A DNA stretch of 64,000 nt from an uncultured Butyricicoccus sp. (GTDB lineage Bacteria > Bacillota > Clostridia > Oscillospirales > Butyricicoccaceae), in assembly GCA_934532985.1 (NCBI GenBank), contig CAKTAV010000013.1, forward strand, positions 1-64,000. The letters run 5' to 3'. This document shows, piece after piece, positions 8,055 through 16,282 of the stretch. The position numbers and the translations under genes are program-made. The number at the start of each line of letters is the position of its first letter. The stretch's first letter is position 1. Under the pieces are notes generated by a model. The model was given only the letters and a program-made list of their open reading frames with translations. It ran no database searches and was not told the DNA's origin.

Positions 8055-9323
8055 TTACTTAATGGTATCCGTGCCCATGAAGCCGACCAGCGCTTCCGGA
8101 ACGGTAACCGTTCCGTCCTCGTTCTGGTAGTTCTCCAGAATGGCGGCAACCGTTCTGCCAACAGCAACGCCGGAACCGTTCAGCGTGTGTGCAAACTGCG
8201 GCTTGCCCTTCTCATCGCGGCAGCGGATGTTTGCGCGGCGCGCCTGATAATCCAAGAAGTTAGAGCAGGACGAAATTTCCACATAGCGGCCGTAGGACGG
8301 CATCCAAACCTCAATGTCATAGGTGCAGGCGGAGCTAAAGCCAACGTCGCCGGTGCACAGAATGACAACACGGTACGGCAGACCCAGACCCTGAAGTACA
8401 GCCTCTGCCTCATGCGTCAGGTTCTCCAGCTGATTCCACGAATCCTCCGGTGCGGTGAAGTTTACCAGCTCAACCTTGTTGAACTGATGCTGACGAATCA
8501 GACCGCGGGCGTCGCGTCCTGCGGCTCCCGCCTCACCGCGGAAGCAAGCGGAGTACGCCGCATAGCGAATCGGCAGCTGCTCGTTCGGGATGATCTCATC
8601 GCGGTACATATTAGTTACCGGCACCTCTGCCGTCGGAATCAGGTACTGATCCGTGTTCTCCAGATGATACATATCCTCGGCAAACTTCGGCAGCTGGCCG
8701 GTGCCGGTCATGGAAGCGACGTTTGCGATAAACGGCGGCAGGATTTCCGTATAGCCGTTGTCCGTGTGCGTATTCAGGAAGTAGTTGATAACCGCACGCT
8801 CCAGACGGGCGCCCAGACCCTTATAGAAGTGGAAGCGGCTGCCGGTTACCTTGGCTGCGGTCTCTGGATCCAGAATGCCCAGATCCTTGCCGATGTCCCA
8901 ATGTGCCTTCGGCTCATACGGGAACTGGCGCGGCTCGCCCCAGCGGCGGATTTCCGGATTGCAGGTATCGTCGGCGCCCTCCGGTACGCGGTCTGCCGGT
9001 ACGTTCGGAACGGTCAGCAGCACGTCGTGCAGCGTATCCATGGTCTCTGCCAGCTCGGCGTCCAGCTTCTTGACATCCTCCGACAGCGTCTTCATCTCTG
9101 CCAGAATATCCGAGACATCCTCGCCTGCCTTCTTGCGCTTCGGGATCTCCTTTGAAACCTTGTTCTGCTCCGCCTTCATCGCCTCCACGCGGCCGATAAT
9201 ATCACGGCGCTTCTGATCCAGAGCCAGAATCTGGTCGATCTCCTCATCATAGCTCTTTCCGCGCTGTGCCAGACGGGTCTTTACCTTGTCCGCATTCTCA
9301 CGGATTACCTTTACATCTAACAT
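8055..9323 (-). CDS. serS: Seryl-tRNA synthetase
   Basis: 422 aa, usual length. An N-terminal long coiled-coil arm (about 30-100) reads tRNA-Ser. The class II catalytic core has motif 2 around ACFRGEAGAAGRD and motif 3 near the C-terminus (LNGSGVAVGRTVAAILENYQ). It charges tRNA-Ser, and Sec-tRNA if present, with serine in the cytoplasm. It is the last gene of a minus-strand run with the coiled-coil protein and parB; 56 bases separate it from the upstream gene, too little for a T-box leader. The ATG at 9323 has an AAAGGAA site. It ends at a strong terminator. Confidence 0.97.
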   Translation of the reverse strand: MLDVKVIRENADKVKTRLAQRGKSYDEEIDQILALDQKRRDIIGRVEAMKAEQNKVSKEIPKRKKAGEDVSDILAEMKTLSEDVKKLDAELAETMDTLHDVLLTVPNVPADRVPEGADDTCNPEIRRWGEPRQFPYEPKAHWDIGKDLGILDPETAAKVTGSRFHFYKGLGARLERAVINYFLNTHTDNGYTEILPPFIANVASMTGTGQLPKFAEDMYHLENTDQYLIPTAEVPVTNMYRDEIIPNEQLPIRYAAYSACFRGEAGAAGRDARGLIRQHQFNKVELVNFTAPEDSWNQLENLTHEAEAVLQGLGLPYRVVILCTGDVGFSSACTYDIEVWMPSYGRYVEISSCSNFLDYQARRANIRCRDEKGKPQFAHTLNGSGVAVGRTVAAILENYQNEDGTVTVPEALVGFMGTDTIK

Positions 9324-9379
9324 GAGTTCGTATTCCTTTCCTAAAAAGAAGGTATGACTTCTTCGTATTATTTATCTTG

Positions 9380-9979
9380 TTACACGCCCAATGCGGTACA
9401 AATATCATAATATTCCGTTGCAGCCTCTCCTGTCAATGGCGATTTCTCTGAATTTGTCAGGGCCTCCCGGGTATATGCCTCGTCCATCTGATCAATCAGC
9501 TCCTCCGCCTCGTCATAGCTGCCGTTTTTGTACAGCTCCTCTAGCTTCCACAGGTCATTGAGTGCCTTGACCTCCTGCTGTGCAGATTTCAGCTCGTCCT
9601 TGTTTTTTTTGAGCTCGTCCTTTGTGGCATCCAGCTCTTCATTCGCGCTATCCAGCGCATCCTGCGTCTTTTTCAGCTTTTTTTGCAGCTTGTCCAGCTG
9701 ATTCTGTATCTGCTCCGCGCGATTTTGTGCGCCGGCAGTGATGTCAACCTGCTCGTTCAGCCGTTTGTCCATTGTCTCCAGCTGCTTCTGCTGATGTGCC
9801 TGCAATACATAGCTGGCAAGAATGATTACCAGCGCCAAGCTGAACAGCGCCACGATGTAAAACACAAACACGCGGCGGCTTTTCTGCCGGCTGCGCGCGA
9901 TGGAATCGTTTTCATCGTAAATGGTAATATCCTCTTCGATATGCTCTTTTTTCGTCTTTTTCTTTTTGTCCCAGAACAT
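9380..9979 (-). CDS. Single-pass membrane protein with coiled coil, function unknown
   Basis: 199 aa from the ATG at 9979, which has a GGAGG site overlapping the end of parB; the frame is open six codons further upstream. Layout: basic cytoplasmic N-terminus (FWDKKKKTKKEH), one membrane helix (about 42-62, FVFYIVALFSLALVIILASYV), a strongly heptad-patterned Lys/Glu/Gln coiled coil (about 68-150), then a short helical tail that could form a TPR-like hairpin (YKNGSYDEAEELIDQMDEAY). It sits between parB and serS in the same direction. Proteins of this shape occur in cell-envelope complexes, but I do not recognise a family and infer no function. Confidence 0.75.
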   Translation of the reverse strand: MFWDKKKKTKKEHIEEDITIYDENDSIARSRQKSRRVFVFYIVALFSLALVIILASYVLQAHQQKQLETMDKRLNEQVDITAGAQNRAEQIQNQLDKLQKKLKKTQDALDSANEELDATKDELKKNKDELKSAQQEVKALNDLWKLEELYKNGSYDEAEELIDQMDEAYTREALTNSEKSPLTGEAATEYYDICTALGV

Positions 9980-9993
9980 TCTCGGCCTCCGTA

Positions 9994-10881
9994 TCACAGC
10001 AGCAGCGACGACAGCGCGGCAACCAACCGCTCCAGATCTTCGTTTCCGTAAAATTCCAGCTCAATCGTGCCCTTGTCCTTTTTTCCGGAGATATGCGCCT
10101 TGCGGCCGAGTACCCCCTCCAGCTTTTTCTCAATGTCCTCGTAATAGTTGACGGTGAACTCCTTCTTTTTGTTGTCCTCCGTTTTTTTCTCCGGACGATT
10201 GAGCTTTTTGGCCAGCATTTCTGCCTGACGCACCGTCATGCCGCTCTCAGCGATCATCTTCGCGGCCTTGTCGCGCTGGCTCTCGTCCTGAATCGCCAGC
10301 ACAGCGCGTGCATGTCCCGGTGTCAACGTACCCGCAATCAGCATCGCGCGGATGTCGTCCGACAGCGCCAGCAAACGCAGGCTGTTGGCAACCGTGGAGC
10401 GCGACCGTCCGACCCGCTCCGCCACGACGTCCTGTGTCATGCCGAAATCGTCAATCAATGCACGGAATCCCTCCGCTTCTTCTACCGGATTCAAATCCTC
10501 GCGCTGTAGGTTTTCAATCATCGCCAGTTCCATCATCGTCTGGTCGTCCGCCTCAATCACCATCGCCGGAATGTTGTCCAATCCGGCCTGACGGGCGGCG
10601 CGCCAGCGGCGCTCCCCTGCGATAATCTGATACATGCCGTTTTTCGACGGACGAACCGTAATCGGTGCGAGCACGCCGTGCCGCTGGATACTGTGCTCCA
10701 GCTCTTCCAGCGCCTGCTCATCAAAGCTGCGGCGCGGCTGGGACTGATTCGGCTCAATCTTGCGCAGCGGAATACTGCGGAAGCCGTTGCGCGGCTTGAT
10801 TTCCTTCTCCGCCTTCGCCGGTGCCGCGGGTTCTTCTCCAAACAATGCCGAAAGTCCACGTCCTAAGTTTTTGGAAGCCAT
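9994..10881 (-). CDS. parB: Chromosome-partitioning protein ParB (Spo0J)
   Basis: 295 aa. The N-terminal CTP-binding/ParB domain has the ENLQREDLNP and GERRWRA boxes. The central helix-turn-helix domain (GMTQDVVAERVGRSRSTVANSLRLL) reads parS. The C-terminal dimerisation domain follows a charged linker. ParB loads at parS, spreads as a CTP-dependent clamp, and recruits condensin and ParA to move the origins. It is downstream of parA with an 11-base gap, and four perfect parS sites lie within 8 kb. The N-terminus ASKNLGRGLSALFGE is the conserved ParA-activating peptide containing the stimulating Arg. Confidence 0.97.
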   Translation of the reverse strand: MASKNLGRGLSALFGEEPAAPAKAEKEIKPRNGFRSIPLRKIEPNQSQPRRSFDEQALEELEHSIQRHGVLAPITVRPSKNGMYQIIAGERRWRAARQAGLDNIPAMVIEADDQTMMELAMIENLQREDLNPVEEAEGFRALIDDFGMTQDVVAERVGRSRSTVANSLRLLALSDDIRAMLIAGTLTPGHARAVLAIQDESQRDKAAKMIAESGMTVRQAEMLAKKLNRPEKKTEDNKKKEFTVNYYEDIEKKLEGVLGRKAHISGKKDKGTIELEFYGNEDLERLVAALSSLLL

Positions 10882-10892
10882 ACTCTACCTCC

Positions 10893-11657
10893 TTATCCGA
10901 TGTTTCGGCGAAGCAGCTCCTGCGCCAACGCCATATATGCCTCTGCGCCGCGGCAATAGCGGTCATAGGCGGTAATCGGCTGTCCATGGCTCGGCGCCTC
11001 CGAAAGGCGCACGTTGCGCGGCACAACCGTGGAAAAGACCTTGCTGCCGAAGTGCCGCTTGACCTCATCCACTACCTGAATCGAGAGGTTTGTCCGCCCG
11101 TCAAACATAGTCAGCAGGACGCCCTCCATCTGAATATCCGTATTTAAGTTGCGCTGTACGGCGCGAATCGTCGTCATCAGCTGCGTTAAGCCCTCCAGCG
11201 CGTAGTATTCACATTGAAGCGGCACAAGGAACGAATCCGCTGCACACAGACAGTTCAGTGTCAGCAGGCCAAGCGACGGCGGACAGTCCACGAGGATATA
11301 ATCATAATCCTCCCGAATCTGATCCAGCACCATTTTCAGACGGTATTCCCGCTGTTCCAGCTCAATCAGGTCGATTTCCGCACCGGCCAGATTGACATTG
11401 GCGCCCAGAACATCCGCCCACTCCGTATGAATAATCGCATCGTTTACCGAAGCGTCCTCATCAATAATCAGCTCATAAATGCTGGTCTCCAGCGACCGCG
11501 GGTCAATTCCAAAACCAGACGTCGCGTTTCCCTGCGGATCAAAATCACACAGGAGTACGCGCTGTTCCTGTTCGGTCAGCGCAGCCGCAAGATTGACGGC
11601 TGTTGTGGTTTTACCGACGCCGCCCTTTTGATTTGCAAATGCAATGATCTTACCCAT
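10893..11657 (-). CDS. parA: Chromosome-partitioning ATPase ParA (Soj)
   Basis: 254 aa from the ATG at 11657 (AAAGGA site). The frame is open 63 codons further, but that stretch runs through two parS sites and the promoter, so it is not coding. The deviant Walker A motif KGGVGKTTT is near residues 11-19, the switch/Walker B region is VDCPPSLGLLT, and PRNVRLSEAPSHG lies near the C-terminus as in Soj. ATP-dependent dimers bind DNA non-specifically and move ParB-parS; in sporulating Firmicutes Soj also controls DnaA. It forms an operon with parB. Confidence 0.97.
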   Translation of the reverse strand: MGKIIAFANQKGGVGKTTTAVNLAAALTEQEQRVLLCDFDPQGNATSGFGIDPRSLETSIYELIIDEDASVNDAIIHTEWADVLGANVNLAGAEIDLIELEQREYRLKMVLDQIREDYDYILVDCPPSLGLLTLNCLCAADSFLVPLQCEYYALEGLTQLMTTIRAVQRNLNTDIQMEGVLLTMFDGRTNLSIQVVDEVKRHFGSKVFSTVVPRNVRLSEAPSHGQPITAYDRYCRGAEAYMALAQELLRRNIG

Positions 11658-11709
11658 ATGTTTTTTCCTTTCCGGATCTGTTTTTCCTTGTTGGAAAAGA
11701 ACCGAATTT

Positions 11710-11738
11710 ATTATAGCACGTTGTTTCACGTGAAACAA
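11710..11738 (-). promoter_or_regulatory. parAB promoter with an embedded parS
   Basis: On the minus strand TTGTTT (11733-11738), a 17-bp spacer and TATAAT (11710-11715) form a sigma-A promoter 53 bases upstream of parA. The -35 element and most of the spacer are the parS palindrome at 11722-11737, so ParB bound there should block RNA polymerase. Confidence 0.75.
11722..11737. promoter_or_regulatory. parS: parS centromere site 2
   Basis: Perfect TGTTTCACGTGAAACA, overlapping the -35 and spacer of the parAB promoter. Confidence 0.95.
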
Positions 11739-11786
11739 CCTCTCGAATCGTAAAATCATAGAAATAACACACAGAGCTTGTGCGAC

Positions 11787-11802
11787 TGTTTCACGTGAAA
11801 CA
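11787..11802. promoter_or_regulatory. parS: parS centromere site 3
   Basis: Perfect TGTTTCACGTGAAACA, 49 bases from site 2 and 11 bases before a terminator hairpin that resembles the one beside site 1. Confidence 0.95.
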
Positions 11803-11812
11803 CTGCATAGAA

Positions 11813-11857
11813 AACGACGAGACTTGGAGTCAAAAGAGAATTCCAAATCTCGTCGTT
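11813..11857 (-). terminator. Hairpin terminator of rsmG, next to parS
   Basis: A 16-bp stem (11813-11828 with 11842-11857, one wobble position) around a 13-base loop. On the minus strand TTTTCTATG follows. The core ACGAGAnTTGG matches the hairpin beside parS site 1. Confidence 0.7.
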
Positions 11858-11934
11858 CATTTGATCTGATAACTTGTACGCCTGCGCTAACTGTCAGTGG
11901 ACAACCCTAAAATTTATATCGCGACGCAACTTAC

Positions 11935-11950
11935 TGTTTCACGTGAAACA
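11935..11950. promoter_or_regulatory. parS: parS centromere site 4
   Basis: Perfect TGTTTCACGTGAAACA, one base beyond the rsmG stop. The sequence TATATCGCGACGCAAC (11915-11930), seen also in the dispersed repeats, lies immediately beside it. Confidence 0.95.
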
Positions 11951-11951
11951 A

Positions 11952-12656
11952 TCAGAGTGGGGAAGCGGAGATTTTCTGAAACCGGCGCGGATAGCGTGCC
12001 GGCGTCTCGCGCACCTTACGGATCACCACAATCCGGTGCGTGATGTCCGTTCCCGGAATCAGAATATCTCGATTTTCGATATGCTCGCCGCCGAGCACGG
12101 AAACGGCGTGCTTGGCGTTCTCGATCTCTTCCTCACTGTCCGTGCTCTTCATCGCAAGGAAGTATCCGCCGGTCTTTACCATCGGCAGGGAAAGCTCTGC
12201 CAGAATATTTAGCTTTGCAACAGCCCGTGAAACCGCAATATCATAGCTGTTTCTGTGACTTTTTGCGTATTCTTCCGCGCGGGCATGCACCGCCTCAATG
12301 CCGTCCAGACCCATCTCCTCAATGCAGGTTTGAAGGAAATGAATGCGCTTTCCGAGGGAGTCCAGCAGCGTCACCGTGCAGGTAGGGCAGAGCAGCTTGA
12401 GCGGCATACCCGGGAAACCCGCGCCACAGCCGACGTCCACAATTTTCTTTCCCTCCAGCGACTGCACCGTCAGCAGGGAAGCGCAGTCCAGCACATGCTT
12501 GCGCGCAAACTCCTCCGGCTCGGTAATCGCCGTCAGATTCATCACCTTATTAGTCTCCCGCACGCGGTCGGCAAAGTCCTCCAGACCGTCTGCGCTCTGC
12601 TGGGTCAGCGGAATATCCCACTGCGCCAGCCCTTCGCGTAAAATCTTATCCATCAT
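11952..12656 (-). CDS. rsmG: 16S rRNA (guanine-527-N7)-methyltransferase
   Basis: 234 aa, typical GidB/RsmG length. The Rossmann SAM-binding motif is IVDVGCGAGFPGMPLKL (about 70-87), and SRAVAKL occurs in the middle as in the family. It methylates G527 in the 530 loop of 16S rRNA; loss gives low-level streptomycin resistance. It overlaps the 3' end of mnmG by 11 bases, the classic gidA-gidB pair. A parS site begins one base after its stop codon. Confidence 0.96.
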   Translation of the reverse strand: MMDKILREGLAQWDIPLTQQSADGLEDFADRVRETNKVMNLTAITEPEEFARKHVLDCASLLTVQSLEGKKIVDVGCGAGFPGMPLKLLCPTCTVTLLDSLGKRIHFLQTCIEEMGLDGIEAVHARAEEYAKSHRNSYDIAVSRAVAKLNILAELSLPMVKTGGYFLAMKSTDSEEEIENAKHAVSVLGGEHIENRDILIPGTDITHRIVVIRKVRETPARYPRRFQKISASPL

Positions 12657-14532
12657 GCCTGTTTTTCTCCATCAAATCTACCGTAATCATGAGCGCCGTA
12701 ATATCCGCCGGACTGACGCCGGAGATCCGCGATGCCTGTCCAAAGTTGATCGGGCGCACCTGCTGTAACTTCTGCCGCGCCTCCAAACGCAGAGAATCCA
12801 TCGTGGAATAGTCCAGATCGGCCGGAAGCGCACGGCTTTCCAGCTTGCGGAACTGCTCCACATCGCGCAGCTGACGGGCAATATAGCCCTCGTATTTGAT
12901 CTGAATTTCCACCTGTTCGCGGATGACCTCCGGCAGCTCCGGACGTTCCGGATCAAACGGCGCCAGCATCGCATAGCCCAGCTCCGGACGGCGAATCAGG
13001 TCATTCAAATGTGCGCCGGATTTCAGCGGCGTGCTGTGGTGTTCCTGTAAAAACGCCTGCATTTCCTCCGTCGGACCAACGGTCACCTTGGAGACACGCG
13101 CGATTTCCTCATGCACAATTTCATACTTTTTCCGTACTTTTTCGAGGCGTTCCGGCGAATTCAGTCCCACTTCTGTGCCAATCGGCACCAAACGCTCATC
13201 CGCGTTGTCCTGCCGCAAGAGCAGACGATATTCACTGCGGGAGGTCATCATACGGTACGGCTCGTTCGTGCCGCAGGTAACCAAATCGTCAATCAACGTA
13301 CCGATATAGCCGTCCGCGCGGTCGAGAATCATCGGAGGCTCGCCCTTGAGCTTACGCGCCGCATTGATACCGGCGACCAGACCCTGTGCCGCTGCCTCTT
13401 CATAGCCCGATGTGCCGTTAAACTGTCCCGCGCCGTACAATCCGGCGATTTTTTTGGTCTCCAGCGTCGGGCGCAGCTCCAGCGGGTCGATGCAGTCGTA
13501 CTCAATCGCATACGCCGGACGCATGACCTCCGCGTGCTCCAGGCCCTTGATCGTGTGAATCATGGCAATCTGCACGTCCTCGGGCAGGGAAGAGGAGAAG
13601 CCCTGTACATAAATTTCTTCCGTATTCAGTCCCATCGGCTCTAAAAAGAGCTGATGTCTCGGTTTATCGGCAAAGCGCACGACCTTGTCCTCAATCGACG
13701 GACAATACCGCGGGCCAATGCCCTTGACCTTGCCGGAATATAGGGGAGAGCGGTGCAGATTTTCCCGAATGACCTCATGCGTCTGTCCGTTGGTATACGT
13801 CAGATGACAGACGGCACGATTTGGCGGCGCCGATTCACTCTCAAAGGAGAACGGAATACAGTGCTCCTCGCCCTCCTGCACATCCAGACCGGTGTAATCA
13901 ATGCTGCGGCGGTTGACGCGCGGGGGCGTGCCCGTCTTGAATCGCATCAAATTCAGACCCATCTTACGCAGACAGTCCGTCAGACCGAGGGCGGCAAACA
14001 TACCGTCCGGGCCGCCGTCGTAAAAGCTGTCGCCGATGATAATGCGTCCCTGCAAATACGTTCCGGTCGCAATAATTACTGCCTTCACCGCATAATGCGC
14101 GCCAATGCGCGTTGTCACACCGGTCACAGCGTCGTTTTCCGTTGTGATTTCGACAATTTCCCCCTGCTTCAAAAACAGGTTTTCCTGCTGCTCCAGCACA
14201 TGCTTCATATACTCGCGGTACTGCATGCGGTCGGCCTGCGCGCGCAGGGAATGCACCGCCGGGCCCTTGCCGCGGTTGAGCAGACGGTACTGAATGCAGG
14301 CATGATCCGCCGCTCGCGCCATCTCACCGCCCAGCGCGTCAATTTCCCGCACCAGATGTCCCTTCGCCGTGCCGCCAATCGCCGGATTGCACGGCATATT
14401 GCCCACCGCATCCAGATTGATCGTAAAGCACAGCGTCCGCAGTCCCAGCCGCGCCGCCGCCAGCGCAGCCTCAATGCCCGCGTGACCGGCGCCGATGACC
14501 GCGATATCATATGTTCCGGCAAAAAACTCCAC
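12646..14532 (-). CDS. mnmG: tRNA uridine-34 carboxymethylaminomethyl-modifying enzyme, FAD subunit
   Basis: 628 aa, the normal MnmG/GidA length, from a GTG at 14532 that has an AGGAGGG site; the frame is open 25 codons further without one. The FAD-binding GAGHAGIEAALAAARLG lies at the start, PCNPAIGGTAKGHLVREIDALGG carries the first catalytic Cys, and GLYGAGQFNGTSGYEEAAAQG is the second FAD signature. With MnmE it makes the cmnm5 modification on wobble uridines. It overlaps rsmG downstream; mnmE is 343 bases upstream on the same strand. Confidence 0.97.
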   Translation of the reverse strand: MEFFAGTYDIAVIGAGHAGIEAALAAARLGLRTLCFTINLDAVGNMPCNPAIGGTAKGHLVREIDALGGEMARAADHACIQYRLLNRGKGPAVHSLRAQADRMQYREYMKHVLEQQENLFLKQGEIVEITTENDAVTGVTTRIGAHYAVKAVIIATGTYLQGRIIIGDSFYDGGPDGMFAALGLTDCLRKMGLNLMRFKTGTPPRVNRRSIDYTGLDVQEGEEHCIPFSFESESAPPNRAVCHLTYTNGQTHEVIRENLHRSPLYSGKVKGIGPRYCPSIEDKVVRFADKPRHQLFLEPMGLNTEEIYVQGFSSSLPEDVQIAMIHTIKGLEHAEVMRPAYAIEYDCIDPLELRPTLETKKIAGLYGAGQFNGTSGYEEAAAQGLVAGINAARKLKGEPPMILDRADGYIGTLIDDLVTCGTNEPYRMMTSRSEYRLLLRQDNADERLVPIGTEVGLNSPERLEKVRKKYEIVHEEIARVSKVTVGPTEEMQAFLQEHHSTPLKSGAHLNDLIRRPELGYAMLAPFDPERPELPEVIREQVEIQIKYEGYIARQLRDVEQFRKLESRALPADLDYSTMDSLRLEARQKLQQVRPINFGQASRISGVSPADITALMITVDLMEKNRHDG

Positions 14533-14625
14533 CGATTTCCCTCCTGACACTGTTGATTGCAAACTGTAATCACAGGAACAGCCGGAAATTTTCCCGCCGT
14601 TCTCCAAATTATGCCTTGTCTTTCA

Positions 14626-14660
14626 CACAAAGTTATCCACAGACTGGGGATAACTTTGTG
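14626..14660. promoter_or_regulatory. DnaA-box dyad upstream of mnmG
   Basis: A 13-bp inverted repeat (CACAAAGTTATCC at 14626-14638 and its complement at 14648-14660) contains a perfect DnaA box TTATCCACA (14633-14641) facing a TTATCCCCA-type box. Two more relaxed boxes, TGTTGATAA (14763-14771) and TGTGAATAA (14784-14792), lie in the same AT-rich gap. Confidence 0.6.
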
Positions 14661-14822
14661 CACAACGAAGGGGATAAATCAAGAAAAACAAGAAACTTCC
14701 TCAAAAGTTACCTCTTTTTCCTATAGTTTTCTCTAGTCTATCCCCAGAATCCGCGTGTAAACTGTTGATAACTCTGTGTAAAATGTGAATAACTTCAAAA
14801 CAGTTTGAAATAATCCGCAGAT

Positions 14823-14867
14823 ACAAAAATATCATTCCAAGCGGGAGCTATGCCCCCGCCCGGAATG
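14823..14867 (-). terminator. Intrinsic terminator of mnmE
   Basis: On the minus strand a 13-bp stem (14855-14867 with 14833-14845, two G-U pairs) is followed by ATATTTTTG. It begins 9 bases after the mnmE stop. Confidence 0.85.
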
Positions 14868-14875
14868 ACAGTCCA

Positions 14876-16243
14876 TCACTTTCCGACACAGAACTTGTCA
14901 AAAATCGTGGCAACGATGTCATCGCGCACCGACTGACCGGTAATTTCACCCAGTGCGGCAATCGCACCTTCTGTGTCCATCACGACGGCGTCCGGTGTCA
15001 TGCCGGACTGCGCCGCAAAAAATGCCTCCTCGCACCGCTCCGCGGCTCGAACCAGCGCCGCCGCCTGACGGGCGTTGGTAATCACGCCGCCGTCAAACGC
15101 CGTGCCGTCGATGCCGACAACCTTGGCAATGCAGTCGTTGAGCTCATCAATGCCCTCGCCGGTCAGCGCGCTGACCGCAACCACATGCTCAAAGCGCTTG
15201 CGAATGGTCTCGATATTCAGGGCAGAGGGGAGGTCGCTCTTGTTGAGCACCGCAATTGTGCGCTTTCCGTGCGTCCGCGCCATCACCATCAGATCCTCAT
15301 CCGAAATGCTGTCGCTGGAGTCGAATACCGCCAAAATCAGGTACGAATCGCGTGCCTGCTTCATCGCGCGGTCAATGCCGATTTTCTCCACCGGGTCCTG
15401 CGTATCCCGCAGTCCCGCCGTGTCATACAGCCGCAGAACCACCGGGCCGATGCGGATGGATTCCTCGATGACGTCGCGGGTCGTGCCCGGAACATTCGTC
15501 ACAATCGCGCGGTCCTCGCCTGCCAGCGCATTTAAAAGGGACGATTTTCCCGCATTCGGGCGTCCCAAAATCGCGCAGGGGATTCCTTCGCGCAAAATGC
15601 GTCCGCGCTCATACGTCTCCGCCAGCGCGTACAGATCACGGGTCGCGTCGTGCAGAATTTCGCACGAGCGGTCGATCAGCACGGAGTCGATTTCCTCGTC
15701 CGGATAATCCACAACCGCTAGAAATTCCGCCACCAAATCCACCAGCTCCTGCCGCAGCGCCGTAATGCGCGAACCAACCGCGCCGTCCAACTGCGCGGCG
15801 GCGTTCTGTGCCGCCTGCACTGTGGCTGCGGTGACCAAATCGTGCACCGCCTCCGCGCCGGACAGATCCAATTTGCCCGCCAGAAAGGCCCGACGGGTAA
15901 ACTCGCCGGGTCCGGCCTGCGCCACGCCGTGGGAAAACAGCGCCGACAAGGTCTCCGAGAGAATAGCAGGAGATCCATGACACTGGATCTCCGCCATATC
16001 TTCGCCGGTATACGAATGTGGAGCATGCATCACGCACACAAGGCACCGGTCAATAACATCACCGGCGCGGGACAAGAGCGAACCGTAAGTGAGAAGGCGG
16101 GATGGCTTGCGGGACATAGCGCTGCCATCCTGAGGATGAAAGACGCGGTCAATGACCGCCATCGTATCTGGACCGGAAATACGGATAATGCCGATCGGCC
16201 CAGACACAGGCCCTGTCGCAATTGCGGCAATGGTCTGGTTCAT
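14876..16243 (-). CDS. mnmE: tRNA modification GTPase MnmE
   Basis: 455 aa. An N-terminal tetrahydrofolate-binding domain (TIAAIATGP onward) is followed by helical parts around an inserted G domain with GRPNAGKSSLLNAL (G1), PGTTRD (G2), DTAGLRD (G3) and NKSD (G4), and the C-terminal FCVGK box carries the conserved Cys. It partners MnmG in wobble-uridine modification. The ATG at 16243 is preceded by GAGGTG at good spacing; a GTG at 16255 in the same frame overlaps that site. It lies 39 bases downstream of jag in the rpmH-rnpA-yidC-jag-mnmE order conserved in Firmicutes. Confidence 0.97.
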   Translation of the reverse strand: MNQTIAAIATGPVSGPIGIIRISGPDTMAVIDRVFHPQDGSAMSRKPSRLLTYGSLLSRAGDVIDRCLVCVMHAPHSYTGEDMAEIQCHGSPAILSETLSALFSHGVAQAGPGEFTRRAFLAGKLDLSGAEAVHDLVTAATVQAAQNAAAQLDGAVGSRITALRQELVDLVAEFLAVVDYPDEEIDSVLIDRSCEILHDATRDLYALAETYERGRILREGIPCAILGRPNAGKSSLLNALAGEDRAIVTNVPGTTRDVIEESIRIGPVVLRLYDTAGLRDTQDPVEKIGIDRAMKQARDSYLILAVFDSSDSISDEDLMVMARTHGKRTIAVLNKSDLPSALNIETIRKRFEHVVAVSALTGEGIDELNDCIAKVVGIDGTAFDGGVITNARQAAALVRAAERCEEAFFAAQSGMTPDAVVMDTEGAIAALGEITGQSVRDDIVATIFDKFCVGK

Positions 16244-16282
16244 ATGAATACGCACCTCACTTTATCTCTTGTGCGCAGTCAA

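Larger units (their letters stand above)
14533..14875. other. mnmG-mnmE intergenic region with DnaA boxes
   Basis: This 343-base gap contains no gene. It holds the DnaA-box dyad, an AT-rich pyrimidine stretch (about 14700-14735), relaxed DnaA boxes and the mnmE terminator. It resembles a second origin-like or DnaA-titration site about 5 kb from dnaA. Confidence 0.55.

Noticed and set aside
9324..9379. T-box riboswitch upstream of serS
   Set aside because: The gap is only 56 bases, has no specifier stem or TGGNACCGCG-type box, and serS lies inside an operon.
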